Virus record (IMG/VR): IMGVR_UViG_3300034283_001218
Span: 1-27,645 of that record
Direction: 5' to 3' (one strand)
Origin: a virus
DNA length: 27,645 nt
In this document: one piece after another, positions 1-6,517 of the stretch
Position numbering within the stretch: the stretch's first letter is position 1
Layout: the number at the start of each line of letters is the position of its first letter
Made by a program: the position numbers and the translations under genes
Notes under the pieces: generated by a model
Databases searched by the model: none
What the model was told of the DNA's origin: nothing
What the model saw: the letters and a program-made list of their open reading frames with translations, nothing else

Positions 1-41
1 TGTATAACAAGGGGTTACGATAATTTAAAAAATTAACAACA

Positions 42-1115
42 ATGGCTAATTATACAGCAGACCAAGCCCTTAATTCAAAGAACTGGGGATTCACAGTAAG
101 AGATGACTCATACTGGAGAATGCTTGGTCAGAATATTTGGAATGACCCACAGTTGATATATGAGGATGTTTTGAAGACTGGTGCAATAAGAGGAACAGAA
201 AACTATTCAAAGGACGCTTATTTTTCATACGGAAGCCCAGAGCCATACTTTGCACAGGATAGATATATCCCTAACTCAAATTATGTAATAGAGGCAACTA
301 AGAACTTTGACCCTAACACCAACCCATTATATCAAAATAATGTATACAAACAAGGTGTCCAAAGAATCAAAGTAAATGGAGTTAGTTTGCCATCTCCTAG
401 AGAATCAATGGACCTAGGTTCTAGGTGGCAGAGTGAAAAAGTTTTAGGAACAAGACCATCATGGGGAACATACTCAACTATTGTCCCAAACGAACAAACA
501 AGTTTCCTTGATAGAATAAACCCACAAAATCAAAAGCATTTGAGGATGGGTCATTTTGAGTCTGGAGAAGCAGTTGGAAAGAAGTTTATAAATCCCTTGC
601 AAGGTTTTCAAGGAGGACCGCCTAAAGTAAACTGGCTATTTGATTATACAAAGCCGTTTATGAAAACAAGCCCTATGCAACATGTTAAAAACGCATGGCA
701 CATAGCAGAAACTGTCGTTGCACAGCCAGAAGTTGCTAAGGCGGCAAATGTAGCAGGAAAGACTTTAGCAGTTGTTGGTGGGGCTCTTGAGGTGGCTAAG
801 GTTCCAGATAGGGTCAAGGGATACTACATGAACGCTTTAAAGAACGACCCGAACTGGAGGCCAGATGCTTCAGATAAGTTTGGCATGTCACTATTTGCTG
901 GATTGGAGACTGCATTGAACTTTGGTTCGATAGGTTTCTATGACCAAAAAGAACGCATCTACAATGACATGACATCTGGGGCTGGCTACGGAAAGGGTTA
1001 TTACGGAACAATGGTTCCTCCATCTGGCACTACTAGCGTTCATTATAATCCAGAATCGAGATACGAAAGACAAGGCGTATCATTTAACCATGTATATCCT
1101 CAAGCACCTCAATGA
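42..1115 (+). CDS. Late protein of unknown function, probable virion or internal protein
   Basis: This 357-residue protein is not recognised. It is rich in Tyr, Asn, Pro and Gly. An Ala/Val-rich helical stretch (about residues 222-255) is the only likely membrane-active or amphipathic segment. There is no signal peptide and no catalytic motif. It lies immediately before a membrane lipoprotein gene, and its end overlaps that gene's start in an ATGA arrangement, so the two are translationally coupled. The A-ending codon preference (AGA, ATA, CCA) matches the virion genes at the right of the window, so it probably belongs to the late region and may be an internal, ejection or tail protein. The start follows an AT-rich stretch ending in AACAAC with no Shine-Dalgarno sequence. 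The coding call is secure; the function is inference only. Confidence 0.85.
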   Translation: MANYTADQALNSKNWGFTVRDDSYWRMLGQNIWNDPQLIYEDVLKTGAIRGTENYSKDAYFSYGSPEPYFAQDRYIPNSNYVIEATKNFDPNTNPLYQNNVYKQGVQRIKVNGVSLPSPRESMDLGSRWQSEKVLGTRPSWGTYSTIVPNEQTSFLDRINPQNQKHLRMGHFESGEAVGKKFINPLQGFQGGPPKVNWLFDYTKPFMKTSPMQHVKNAWHIAETVVAQPEVAKAANVAGKTLAVVGGALEVAKVPDRVKGYYMNALKNDPNWRPDASDKFGMSLFAGLETALNFGSIGFYDQKERIYNDMTSGAGYGKGYYGTMVPPSGTTSVHYNPESRYERQGVSFNHVYPQAPQ

Positions 1116-1834
1116 GATACATTCTAGCGTCAATACTACTGGTGGGCTGTTCTTCTACGGAGCCAGTCACACCAGTCGCACCAGTCATAATCAATAACAA
1201 GGAGAAAGACACATACATTGAGAAAGTCGAAACAGTCATTTCTGACTCGGCTTCAGCCCTTACTGCTGTCGCTCCTTCCGTATCTTCTGGAGTTGCTAGA
1301 GAACTTGTTGAAAACCAAATCACAAGGCTCAGCGGAATCAGCAAGCCGACAGTCGAAAGAACAGACGCTTATCGAAAGATTCTTAGCACCAACGACCAGT
1401 CAGCGGTCAAGAAAGACAAAGAAGAAGCGTTGAAGATTGATTCTGAGGTTAACAAACTGTGGACTATAGTAGAGGAGCAGGAGACTGCAATTGCTATCGC
1501 CAATGAGATGGCAGAAAACGCTGAGAAACAACATCAGTTAGAGTTAAAAGAAAAGATACTTTGGAAGTTTAGCACAGCGGGTCTAGCCATGTTTGTCATG
1601 GGGCTTGCTATTGTTGCGTTCACTCCATTCAAGAAGAACGGAGGAATATTTATGGCTGGCGGTTCGCTTGCCATGGCATCCATGTGGATATTTGACAGCA
1701 AGTGGTTTACATGGATTGTCGGAGTGTCTATCGGCCTAGTGATTGGCTCGATAGTCCTTGGGATAATCAATCATATTCGTCCTCGTCCACAGGTTCGTGA
1801 TACACAACAGGGTGAAGAGGGGAAACAGGCTTGA
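1112..1834 (+). CDS. Membrane lipoprotein with three C-terminal membrane segments (spanin/holin candidate)
   Basis: This 240-residue protein begins with a very short lipoprotein signal: a hydrophobic run followed by the lipobox LVGC with Cys13, then SSTEP. The middle (about 30-150) is charged and helical. The C-terminal third has three hydrophobic segments at about 153-170, 178-194 and 199-221, ending in a hydrophilic tail. A lipid-anchored N-terminus combined with a C-terminal membrane anchor is the topology of a unimolecular spanin, which links outer and inner membranes during lysis of Gram-negative hosts. Three membrane segments are more than a classical u-spanin has, so a holin or other envelope protein is possible. 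The start overlaps the stop of the gene before it. Its last 68 bp overlap the end of the leftward operon (1767-2063) tail to tail. No endolysin is adjacent; the lysin gene is at 15654. Confidence 0.85.
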   Translation: MRYILASILLVGCSSTEPVTPVAPVIINNKEKDTYIEKVETVISDSASALTAVAPSVSSGVARELVENQITRLSGISKPTVERTDAYRKILSTNDQSAVKKDKEEALKIDSEVNKLWTIVEEQETAIAIANEMAENAEKQHQLELKEKILWKFSTAGLAMFVMGLAIVAFTPFKKNGGIFMAGGSLAMASMWIFDSKWFTWIVGVSIGLVIGSIVLGIINHIRPRPQVRDTQQGEEGKQA

Positions 1835-2063
1835 AGTCGATATTGTAATCGACCCACGCCTCTGCGGAATTGTCATCCCATCCATTCATTTCCATGAATG
1901 CTAACACAAGCCTGTCGTAGTTATACTCGACAGCACCTGTGGTAGGAACCTTACGCTGGATAGCCCAGTCAAGCCACTCTCTAGGCTCAAGCATGATGCA
2001 ACCCTTGTAGAGTTCATCATTTGCCTTTATCTCTTCTTCAGAGAGTTTCCTTGCTTTGAGCAT
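1767..2063 (-). CDS. Small hypothetical protein, last gene of leftward operon
   Basis: This 98-residue acidic protein is not recognised (begins MLKARKLSEEEIKAND). It contains a Trp-rich patch (REWLDWAIQRK) and ends in an acidic tail (EPVDEDEYD). An upstream in-frame ATG at 2117 would overlap the preceding gene by 80 bp. The ATG at 2063 is preferred because the overlap is then short and it is preceded by a purine-rich GAGAAGAGAA, one of the few SD-like sequences here. It is the last gene of the replication and recombination operon and runs 68 bp into the opposite-strand lipoprotein gene. No terminator-like hairpin is visible between the two. Confidence 0.7.
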   Translation of the reverse strand: MLKARKLSEEEIKANDELYKGCIMLEPREWLDWAIQRKVPTTGAVEYNYDRLVLAFMEMNGWDDNSAEAWVDYNIDFKPVSPLHPVVYHEPVDEDEYD

Positions 2064-2253
2064 TTCTCTTCTCGGTTCGATGTCCGTGTTCCTTCCAGAT
2101 TTCAAACTTCTCGTCATTGAGTCCGTTGATATACTGGAGCATTGGCAAGCATGCCTCGATTACCTTGGGGCTTACGCCAAGGAGAACGGATGCACCCACG
2201 ATGGAGGAGTTATGCTTCTTCTCCTTAAGGACTTTGTTATTATCTGTATTCAT
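2038..2253 (-). CDS. Small hypothetical protein (71 aa)
   Basis: This 71-residue protein starts MNTDNNKVLKEKKHNSS. The sequence SIVGASVLLGVSPKVIEACLPML could form a helix-turn-helix-like pair of helices, but no family is recognised. The ATG at 2253 lies inside the end of the preceding gene (14-bp overlap), matching the tight overlaps along this operon. The same frame stays open upstream to 2388, but that part overlaps the 92-residue gene before it and has poor protein character, so the short start is chosen. Moderate confidence as a gene; function unknown. Confidence 0.6.
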   Translation of the reverse strand: MNTDNNKVLKEKKHNSSIVGASVLLGVSPKVIEACLPMLQYINGLNDEKFEIWKEHGHRTEKRNAQSKETL

Positions 2254-2518
2254 ATTCTTTGAGCAGTTGGTCACGCTTGGCCTTGGCCTTCCCCAAGTCA
2301 ATATCAAGAGGATGCGAGATGCACTTTCCGTTCTTGATAAGTTTGAAATAATACCTGCCGTGGGACTTTTGCAGATGATGGTTCTCATTCATCGTGGCTC
2401 GTTCCTTCATTGTAGGAAGGTTAACAGGCTCGCTGAATGTCTTAGCGTCAAGCATACGCTCGATGGTCTTTCTGGACAGCCCCAAGGCAAGTCCACGCTC
2501 TATAATATCTTGGTTCAT
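2240..2518 (-). CDS. Small basic hypothetical protein (92 aa), possible HTH
   Basis: This 92-residue basic protein has an N-terminal helix-turn-helix-like segment (DIIERGLALGLSRKTIERML, about residues 4-23). A C-terminal Lys-rich part (YYFKLIKNGKCISHPLDIDLGKAKAKRDQL) resembles a small beta-hairpin plus helix of the kind found in nucleic-acid-binding modules. The start overlaps the stop of the preceding gene by 4 bp (ATGA). A DNA-binding role is inferred only from charge and the HTH-like pattern. Confidence 0.7.
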   Translation of the reverse strand: MNQDIIERGLALGLSRKTIERMLDAKTFSEPVNLPTMKERATMNENHHLQKSHGRYYFKLIKNGKCISHPLDIDLGKAKAKRDQLLKEYEYR

Positions 2519-2751
2519 TTTTTGATGCGGTAGTGAGGAATAGGTCTGACAACTAAGCCAGATTTAGTTTTAAAGTTTTTAACCTCCAAAAGGTTTTGGG
2601 CAACATATTTGCTGAGAAGCCGACTGCAATGTTGTTCTCCAACATTCCATTCGCTCGCCCATTGTCTTCTTGTCTTGAATCCTTTTGGGGGATTATCGAT
2701 GTTCCTGTTCTGGAAAATGGTTTCCAGTTTTCTAAGTTTGATTCTGTTCAC
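2515..2751 (-). CDS. Small basic protein, possible winged-helix DNA-binding protein
   Basis: This 78-residue basic protein starts at GTG (2751), overlapping the stop of the metallophosphoesterase gene by 4 bp (GTGA). The middle, RRQWASEWNVGEQHCSRLLSKYVAQNLLEVKNFKTK, has the pattern of a winged helix: a recognition-helix pair followed by a turn and a beta strand (residues about 28-65). It may be a DNA-binding regulator. No family can be named. The next gene overlaps it by 4 bp, so it is well embedded in the operon. Confidence 0.7.
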   Translation of the reverse strand: MNRIKLRKLETIFQNRNIDNPPKGFKTRRQWASEWNVGEQHCSRLLSKYVAQNLLEVKNFKTKSGLVVRPIPHYRIKK

Positions 2752-3500
2752 AGTCCTTTGATGGAATAGATGAATTCTTTACCGACTCGGTGGGCTTGCC
2801 AGACCTTCCAATCAGACCCTTGGGTGAACCCATAAGTCCATCCGCTACCCCACTTGCTGGTCCCCAAGCGATTCTTAGCGTATGCCATGGCCTTCTTGTC
2901 ACACAGACAGCCACCAGAGAAGCCAACGGCTCCCCTGTGCCTTCTGGCGTTGATTTGCTGGATGCTGTGAAGATGTCCCATGATGACAGCACCTTCAGCC
3001 TCCGCATAATGGATTGCATGCTCTTCTACGGCTCTCACTCCGCAGGTATATCCATGCACGAAAGCAACCTTTCCTATGCGGTGAACGCCAGTCTCCGCAT
3101 GGTAATCGTAAATCTTCTTACAGCCCTTTGCCTTAAGGTGGTTGTAGATGTCGGACTGCAAGTCCATGCAGTAGTCCTTAAGCATGCCGTTGGTCGAGCC
3201 CTCGATAATCTGGTTCAACCTATCGTCATGGTTGCCGTTCATAAAAATGGTAGGCTGAACCCTGCTGATGAAATCCTTTCCAGCCTTCACATCGGATACA
3301 AGGGACTCATCCTCTTCCTTCCTGCCAGCACCCCTGCGGATACTGCGAAAGTCAAAGTTATCGCCTAAGTGAACAATCTCTATTCTGTCATTCCCTTTGC
3401 TGAACCAGCGGAGGAACTTATAGAACTGCTGAGCCACATCCTTGTCGATATGGTCACCATGGTTATCGCCCACGGCTACGAACTTAATCATTTTGGACAT
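2748..3500 (-). CDS. Calcineurin-like metallophosphoesterase
   Basis: This 250-residue protein carries the metal-binding motifs of the calcineurin-like phosphoesterase superfamily in order: GDNHGD (residues 11-16), GDNFD (46-50), GNHDD (89-93), a histidine in FVHG (148-150) and GHLHS (175-179). These residues bind two metal ions that hydrolyse phosphoester bonds. The length fits a stand-alone catalytic domain. Phage members act variously on DNA, cyclic nucleotides or nucleotide signals; the substrate here cannot be told. Its place between recombination genes suggests DNA processing, but removal of a host signalling nucleotide during defence is also possible. The start lies 3 bp after the previous stop, and the following gene overlaps by 4 bp. 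Confidence 0.92.
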   Translation of the reverse strand: MSKMIKFVAVGDNHGDHIDKDVAQQFYKFLRWFSKGNDRIEIVHLGDNFDFRSIRRGAGRKEEDESLVSDVKAGKDFISRVQPTIFMNGNHDDRLNQIIEGSTNGMLKDYCMDLQSDIYNHLKAKGCKKIYDYHAETGVHRIGKVAFVHGYTCGVRAVEEHAIHYAEAEGAVIMGHLHSIQQINARRHRGAVGFSGGCLCDKKAMAYAKNRLGTSKWGSGWTYGFTQGSDWKVWQAHRVGKEFIYSIKGL

Positions 3501-3503
3501 AGA

Positions 3504-3671
3504 TTATTTGATTGGATGCCACTTATTCCAAGGCTTGGACATGAGTTCGTTCCACCTGTCTCTGTCGGCTTTGGTAGCCTTCTCGACACGCTGGACTTCT
3601 TCCCATGTAAGACCCTTCTTAATGAAGCGGGTATTCTTACAGGACATGCCTACTTGTTTAGGATGCTTCAT
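3504..3671 (-). CDS. Small basic hypothetical protein (55 aa)
   Basis: This 55-residue basic protein (MKHPKQVGMSCKN, ending KPWNKWHPIK) is likely translated from an ATG at 3671 that overlaps the preceding stop by 14 bp. GGAATC just upstream could act as a weak ribosome-binding site. The frame extends further upstream, but that part overlaps the preceding gene and is low-quality. The core (FIKKGLTWEEVQRVEKATKADRDRWNELM) is predicted helical. Function is unknown; it precedes the metallophosphoesterase with a 3-bp gap. Confidence 0.65.
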   Translation of the reverse strand: MKHPKQVGMSCKNTRFIKKGLTWEEVQRVEKATKADRDRWNELMSKPWNKWHPIK

Positions 3672-3861
3672 TGCGGATTCCAAAGGTATCGTTGCGGATA
3701 AAATGAAATTGGTCAGAAAGGAAATGACGCAGGCCACCATCGTGGTCAAGCACAATGGCGAACACATCATTAGAGAATGTTCCTCCGTCACGGACATACA
3801 CCAGCATGCCGTAACCAAGCGTTGTTTCTACAGGCATAGGATTACGGAACTCGTAAATCAC
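3658..3861 (-). CDS. Small conserved-type phage protein with FRNPMPV motif
   Basis: This 67-residue protein is best started at GTG (3861), which gives (M)IYEFRNPMPVETTLGYGML and overlaps the previous stop by 20 bp. An ATG at 3837 would cut into the patterned N-terminus. The sequence has an alternating beta pattern (GMLVYVRDGG, NDVFAIVLDHDGG, LRHFLSDQ). It resembles a small beta-rich protein common in phage replication regions, in which FRNPxPV is followed by a strand and a D/N-D-x-F-x-V-V-L strand. No function is established. It sits mid-operon between two other very small genes. Confidence 0.65.
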   Translation of the reverse strand: MIYEFRNPMPVETTLGYGMLVYVRDGGTFSNDVFAIVLDHDGGLRHFLSDQFHFIRNDTFGIRNEAS

Positions 3862-4027
3862 GGCTACGCTTTGCTTGCTTGTTAGCGACAGGGTAATACT
3901 TGTCCAGTTCTTCAAGGATGCCCTTGAGTTCCTCTGGACTGAAAGAGGCATGCTTGCCCCTGCCCAATGCTTGGGAGCCTACCATACGCAGAAGCCTAAG
4001 ACCTTTAGTCTTTTTCTGGTAATTCAT
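3842..4027 (-). CDS. Small basic hypothetical protein (61 aa)
   Basis: This 61-residue basic protein (MNYQKKTKGLRLLRMVG, ending RSRDLRVP) starts at an ATG that overlaps the end of the preceding 53-residue gene by 23 bp. The middle, FSPEELKGILEELDKYYPV, is a clear amphipathic helix. No family is recognised. It belongs to the run of tiny overlapping genes downstream of ERF. Confidence 0.65.
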   Translation of the reverse strand: MNYQKKTKGLRLLRMVGSQALGRGKHASFSPEELKGILEELDKYYPVANKQAKRSRDLRVP

Positions 4028-4166
4028 TTTCCCAAGCGTCCATTTTCTTTTTCAAGGCTTCCAGCATATCCAAGGCAAGTTCAAGGTCTTGAACAGAGAT
4101 ACCAAGGATAGTGGAAGCCTCTAAGATTTTGTAGGGCGTAAGTTTGTTCTTAGGCTTCTTAGCCAT
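4005..4166 (-). CDS. Small protein (53 aa) directly after ERF
   Basis: This 53-residue protein is coupled to the ERF gene through a TAATG junction: the ERF stop codon and this ATG share one base. It begins MAKKPKNKLTPYKILEAS. The rest (STILGISVQDLELALDMLEALKKKMDAWENEL) is helical and looks like a short HTH followed by a coiled helix. It overlaps the next gene's start by 23 bp. TAATG coupling also occurs at the portal and fibre genes in this window, which supports this being a real gene. Function unknown. Confidence 0.7.
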   Translation of the reverse strand: MAKKPKNKLTPYKILEASTILGISVQDLELALDMLEALKKKMDAWENELPEKD

Positions 4167-4975
4167 TAGAAGGGAACCTCATCCTGCCCCTGCGACTGAC
4201 CGCTGGAGGCCATTTCATACAGGGCTACGGCAGTTGCCTTCAACTTAGCATCCTTAGCCGTCACTTTGCCAGTCTTCTCGTAAGGACGAGGCTCCCACTT
4301 GGTAGCCCAGTAGGTCAAGTCATTAAGGCCAAGGTCACCGATAGCGGTTCCCTTGTTGTTTCCAAAAGGAACAGGAATAGAAGGGTCGATATCTGCGACA
4401 CCACTAGGAACAGGCTCACTACGAGGAGCAGGAGCAAGAGCAGGGGCAGAGACAACTTCTGTAGGCTTAGGGCCATTGTAGGACTTGTTAGGGATAAACT
4501 TTCCAGCAGGAGCAGAGGTGGTCTTCACCTGTCTGTCGGTTTCTGCATCGTCATCGTCCAGACTGATACCCGCAATGGAGGCCAGCGAATATCTACGGAT
4601 GTAGGAATAGATGCTACCTGCATGCTGACCCTGCATGCCCTTGTCGCAAGGGATAAGAGCGTTGCTAGAGATGGAGCCACCATCCTTGTGCAGGATGATA
4701 TTGCGGACACCTACCACATCGATATCACCGACAGGCATCTGAAGGATAGCCAGACCATGCTTGTGAGCAAGGGGCTTAAGATATTTCAGATGGGCTTGGA
4801 GACTGGCGAACTTATTTTTAAAATGAGGGTTATAGTCATCAGCAGGGATATCCTCTGCTTCATGGACAAAGGCAATCAGAGCCTTGACGAGACTGAGTTG
4901 TTGTTCGGGAGTATTATCGGTCATGCGGGTGGGATGGTTATAGGTGTAGGAAGAAAAGGAATCGAATACGCTCAT
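4166..4975 (-). CDS. erf: ERF-family single-strand annealing protein
   Basis: This 269-residue protein matches the ERF family of phage single-strand annealing recombinases. An N-terminal helix (QQLSLVKALIAFVHEAEDI) is followed by the family-type NPHFKNKFASLQAHLKYLKPLAHKHGLAILQMP (about residues 47-81) and GSIYSYIRRYSLASIAGISLDDDDA (about 121-145). The C-terminal half is a Pro/Ala linker, then an acidic tip DEVPF like those that SSB-type proteins use to contact partners. ERF proteins coat ssDNA and anneal complementary strands, usually with an exonuclease such as the one at 6756. The ATG at 4975 is chosen because a promoter (5019-4991) and an AATCAACCAC leader sit directly before it. It heads the second leftward transcription unit. 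Confidence 0.9.
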   Translation of the reverse strand: MSVFDSFSSYTYNHPTRMTDNTPEQQLSLVKALIAFVHEAEDIPADDYNPHFKNKFASLQAHLKYLKPLAHKHGLAILQMPVGDIDVVGVRNIILHKDGGSISSNALIPCDKGMQGQHAGSIYSYIRRYSLASIAGISLDDDDAETDRQVKTTSAPAGKFIPNKSYNGPKPTEVVSAPALAPAPRSEPVPSGVADIDPSIPVPFGNNKGTAIGDLGLNDLTYWATKWEPRPYEKTGKVTAKDAKLKATAVALYEMASSGQSQGQDEVPF

Positions 4976-5019
4976 GTGGTTGATTGGCTTGTTATACCAT
5001 AGTAGTTTCTATTCGTCAA
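4976..5019 (-). promoter_or_regulatory. Promoter and SD-less leader of the ERF gene
   Basis: On the - strand, TTGACG (5019-5014), a 17-bp spacer and TATAAC (4996-4991) form a near-consensus sigma70-type promoter. The leader ends AATCAACCACATGAGC, the same ACCACATGAGC context used by several accessory cassettes on the + strand. No Shine-Dalgarno sequence is present. It lies just downstream of a leftward terminator, so the ERF unit can be transcribed independently of the loader operon. Confidence 0.7.
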
Positions 5020-5029
5020 GGGGTATTTT

Positions 5030-5067
5030 AAAAAAAAACTCTCTCAACCTACCACAGTCGAGAGAGT
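5030..5067 (-). terminator. Intrinsic terminator (leftward)
   Basis: On the - strand an 8-bp stem (ACTCTCTC pairing with GAGAGAGT, + strand 5060-5067 and 5038-5045) encloses a 14-nt loop and runs directly into a run of nine U residues (+ strand A tract 5030-5038). This is a textbook rho-independent terminator for the transcript that carries the replication genes, or for the short RNA that starts near 5110. The ERF promoter lies immediately after it. Confidence 0.85.
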
Positions 5068-5110
5068 CCAAACCTTTCGGTTATTGTCTGCATGAATCAA
5101 CCCACAGAAC
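5030..5110 (-). ncRNA. Candidate small RNA of about 80 nt between loader and ERF genes
   Basis: A promoter (TTGACC 5145-5140, 17 bp, GATACT 5122-5117) predicts a transcript starting near 5110, and an intrinsic terminator ends it near 5030, giving an RNA of about 80 nt. The -35 box overlaps the stop codon of the DnaC-like gene. The RNA contains a possible 14-codon reading frame (5093-5049, MQTITERFGLSRLW) whose end lies in the terminator stem, so a leader peptide is an alternative to a non-coding RNA. It belongs to neither flanking gene. No RNA family is recognised. Confidence 0.45.
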
Positions 5111-5116
5111 GAGAAA

Positions 5117-5145
5117 AGTATCTCATGTTTTTCCGCATCGGTCAA
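5117..5145 (-). promoter_or_regulatory. Promoter overlapping the stop codon of the DnaC-like gene
   Basis: TTGACC, a 17-bp spacer and GATACT on the - strand match the -35/-10 pair of the + strand cassettes, including the GATACT hexamer and the -35 overlap with the TGA stop of the upstream gene. It would drive the short RNA unit ending at the terminator at 5030. Confidence 0.6.
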
Positions 5146-5837
5146 CCCCCGATGATATCAAAATAATCTCGCATTCTTCTGATGATTGCAACGCCAGTTT
5201 CCTTGTTGGTGAAGCGGTCAAGCAATGTGTCACCAGTATAATTTGTGGTGATGATTGTAGTCCGCAGGCCAGAGGTTCGCTCATCGATTACAGCAAACAG
5301 GTCAGTCTCCATGCGAGCAGTCAGACGCTCCTTGCCAAGGTCATCCAAAGCCAGCACCGAACAATTAATCAAAGTGTCAAGAACCTTAGAGTGCTTCTTC
5401 TCATCAAAGCCTTTCTCAATGAAGCCCTCAAACTTACGCATCTGGAGGAATAAGGTATCAGTATGGTTGTAGACGAAATACTGATTATACAGCCACCAAG
5501 CCGCACGACTCTTGCCAATGCCTGTCTGCCCATGCAGAACCACGCCACACTTTTCTGGCTTAGGCTCCCACTTCTTCACCTTACGCATGAAGTCGTTAAA
5601 CTCCATATCCGTGTTTCGGAAGGCCATAGGGGTGTCTGGATGGATGAAATCTCCAATCCAGATAAGCCCTTCCTTCTCAAAGACCTTGGCGTAGGAATGG
5701 GGATACTTGAGAGCCCAAGCCTTTTCATAGCATTCCCCGCAGAGAGTCATCTTCAGAAACTTCTGCGTGGTAGGGACATAGATAGGATATCCAATCCTAT
5801 CGCAATGGTGGCACTTTGGAGCCGTGTTAGAAGCCAT
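5142..5837 (-). CDS. DnaC-like AAA+ helicase loader
   Basis: This 231-residue protein has an N-terminal zinc-finger-like CxxC pair (C9, C12, C33, C36), then a AAA+ ATPase core: Walker A GQTGIGKS (103-110), Walker B VLALDD (161-166), sensor 1 ITTN (196-199) and the RRMRDYFDI segment (220-228) with the arginine typical of DnaC/IstB-type loaders. Such proteins load the host or phage replicative helicase onto the opened origin. It follows the winged-helix initiator gene with an 11-bp overlap, the usual phage initiator-loader pair (lambda O and P, or DnaD and DnaC-like pairs). Its stop codon lies within the -35 box of the next promoter. No phage helicase is in the window, so it probably recruits the host's helicase. 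Confidence 0.9.
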   Translation of the reverse strand: MASNTAPKCHHCDRIGYPIYVPTTQKFLKMTLCGECYEKAWALKYPHSYAKVFEKEGLIWIGDFIHPDTPMAFRNTDMEFNDFMRKVKKWEPKPEKCGVVLHGQTGIGKSRAAWWLYNQYFVYNHTDTLFLQMRKFEGFIEKGFDEKKHSKVLDTLINCSVLALDDLGKERLTARMETDLFAVIDERTSGLRTTIITTNYTGDTLLDRFTNKETGVAIIRRMRDYFDIIGG

Positions 5838-6513
5838 TTTGGTGCTGAGCCTTGGTGGTTACATGCCCCGCCTGCTTAAACGAGCCCTGCAAGGCAAACA
5901 GACCCACCCAGCCCTGCTTGATGCTCTGGTTGATGGTAGCGATTGCCTGTGCCTCCGTCAGAACACGCAGGTCATTCAACTGCATGTCAATAGTCCTGTC
6001 GGTCATGGGCTTCTTCTTCTCCTTGCGGTAAGCCACCCATGCATCCCATGCCTGTCGGAAAGAGCCTCCATGAGGAAGCATATGATGCACCTCCTTTGTA
6101 TCTCTTTTACTCTCAGTATTATCTTCTTGTCTATTAGTAGCCGATTTTTCGGCTGGGGGGTAGCCAGTTTCTCGGCTGGGGGTAGCCGATTTTTCGGCCC
6201 CCTTAGTCTGGGGCTTGGTAAGGCCAAGAGACGAGAATGTGATGAGGATTCTGTATCCGTTGTCACCCTCTCTGCGGAAGACAAACTTGTTGTCGATGAG
6301 AGCAGAGATGTGGTCTTTGACTGTGGACTCAGAGATGCCACAAGCGTCTGCAAGGTAGGCATTGGACGCATAGCATCCGTTGTTACCATCGAGGCATTGG
6401 ATGACACCATAGAGCAGTTTAGCCATAGGGCTGATGTCAGAGTTAAAGACTTCTCTGGGGATGTAAACACCCCCAAAGGTAATCTTGTCATTTGTGGTAG
6501 GACTGTGGGTCAT
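5827..6513 (-). CDS. Replication initiator-like winged-helix protein
   Basis: This 228-residue protein has an N-terminal winged helix: FGGVYIPREVFNSDISPMAKLLYGVI, then the helix-turn-helix YLADACGISESTVKDHISALIDNKFV and the wing FRREGDNGYRIL (about residues 12-92). A low-complexity linker (about 100-140) contains the repeated motif AEKSAT. The C-terminal helical domain (about 150-215) has the pattern of phage initiator proteins that contact the helicase loader. Phage O/DnaD-type initiators bind origin repeats and recruit the loader, encoded directly downstream with overlap. Iteron-like repeats at 12637-12752 are a candidate target. The ATG at 6513 lies 4 bp after the previous stop, without an SD sequence. 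Confidence 0.8.
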   Translation of the reverse strand: MTHSPTTNDKITFGGVYIPREVFNSDISPMAKLLYGVIQCLDGNNGCYASNAYLADACGISESTVKDHISALIDNKFVFRREGDNGYRILITFSSLGLTKPQTKGAEKSATPSRETGYPPAEKSATNRQEDNTESKRDTKEVHHMLPHGGSFRQAWDAWVAYRKEKKKPMTDRTIDMQLNDLRVLTEAQAIATINQSIKQGWVGLFALQGSFKQAGHVTTKAQHQNGF

Positions 6514-6517
6514 AGGA

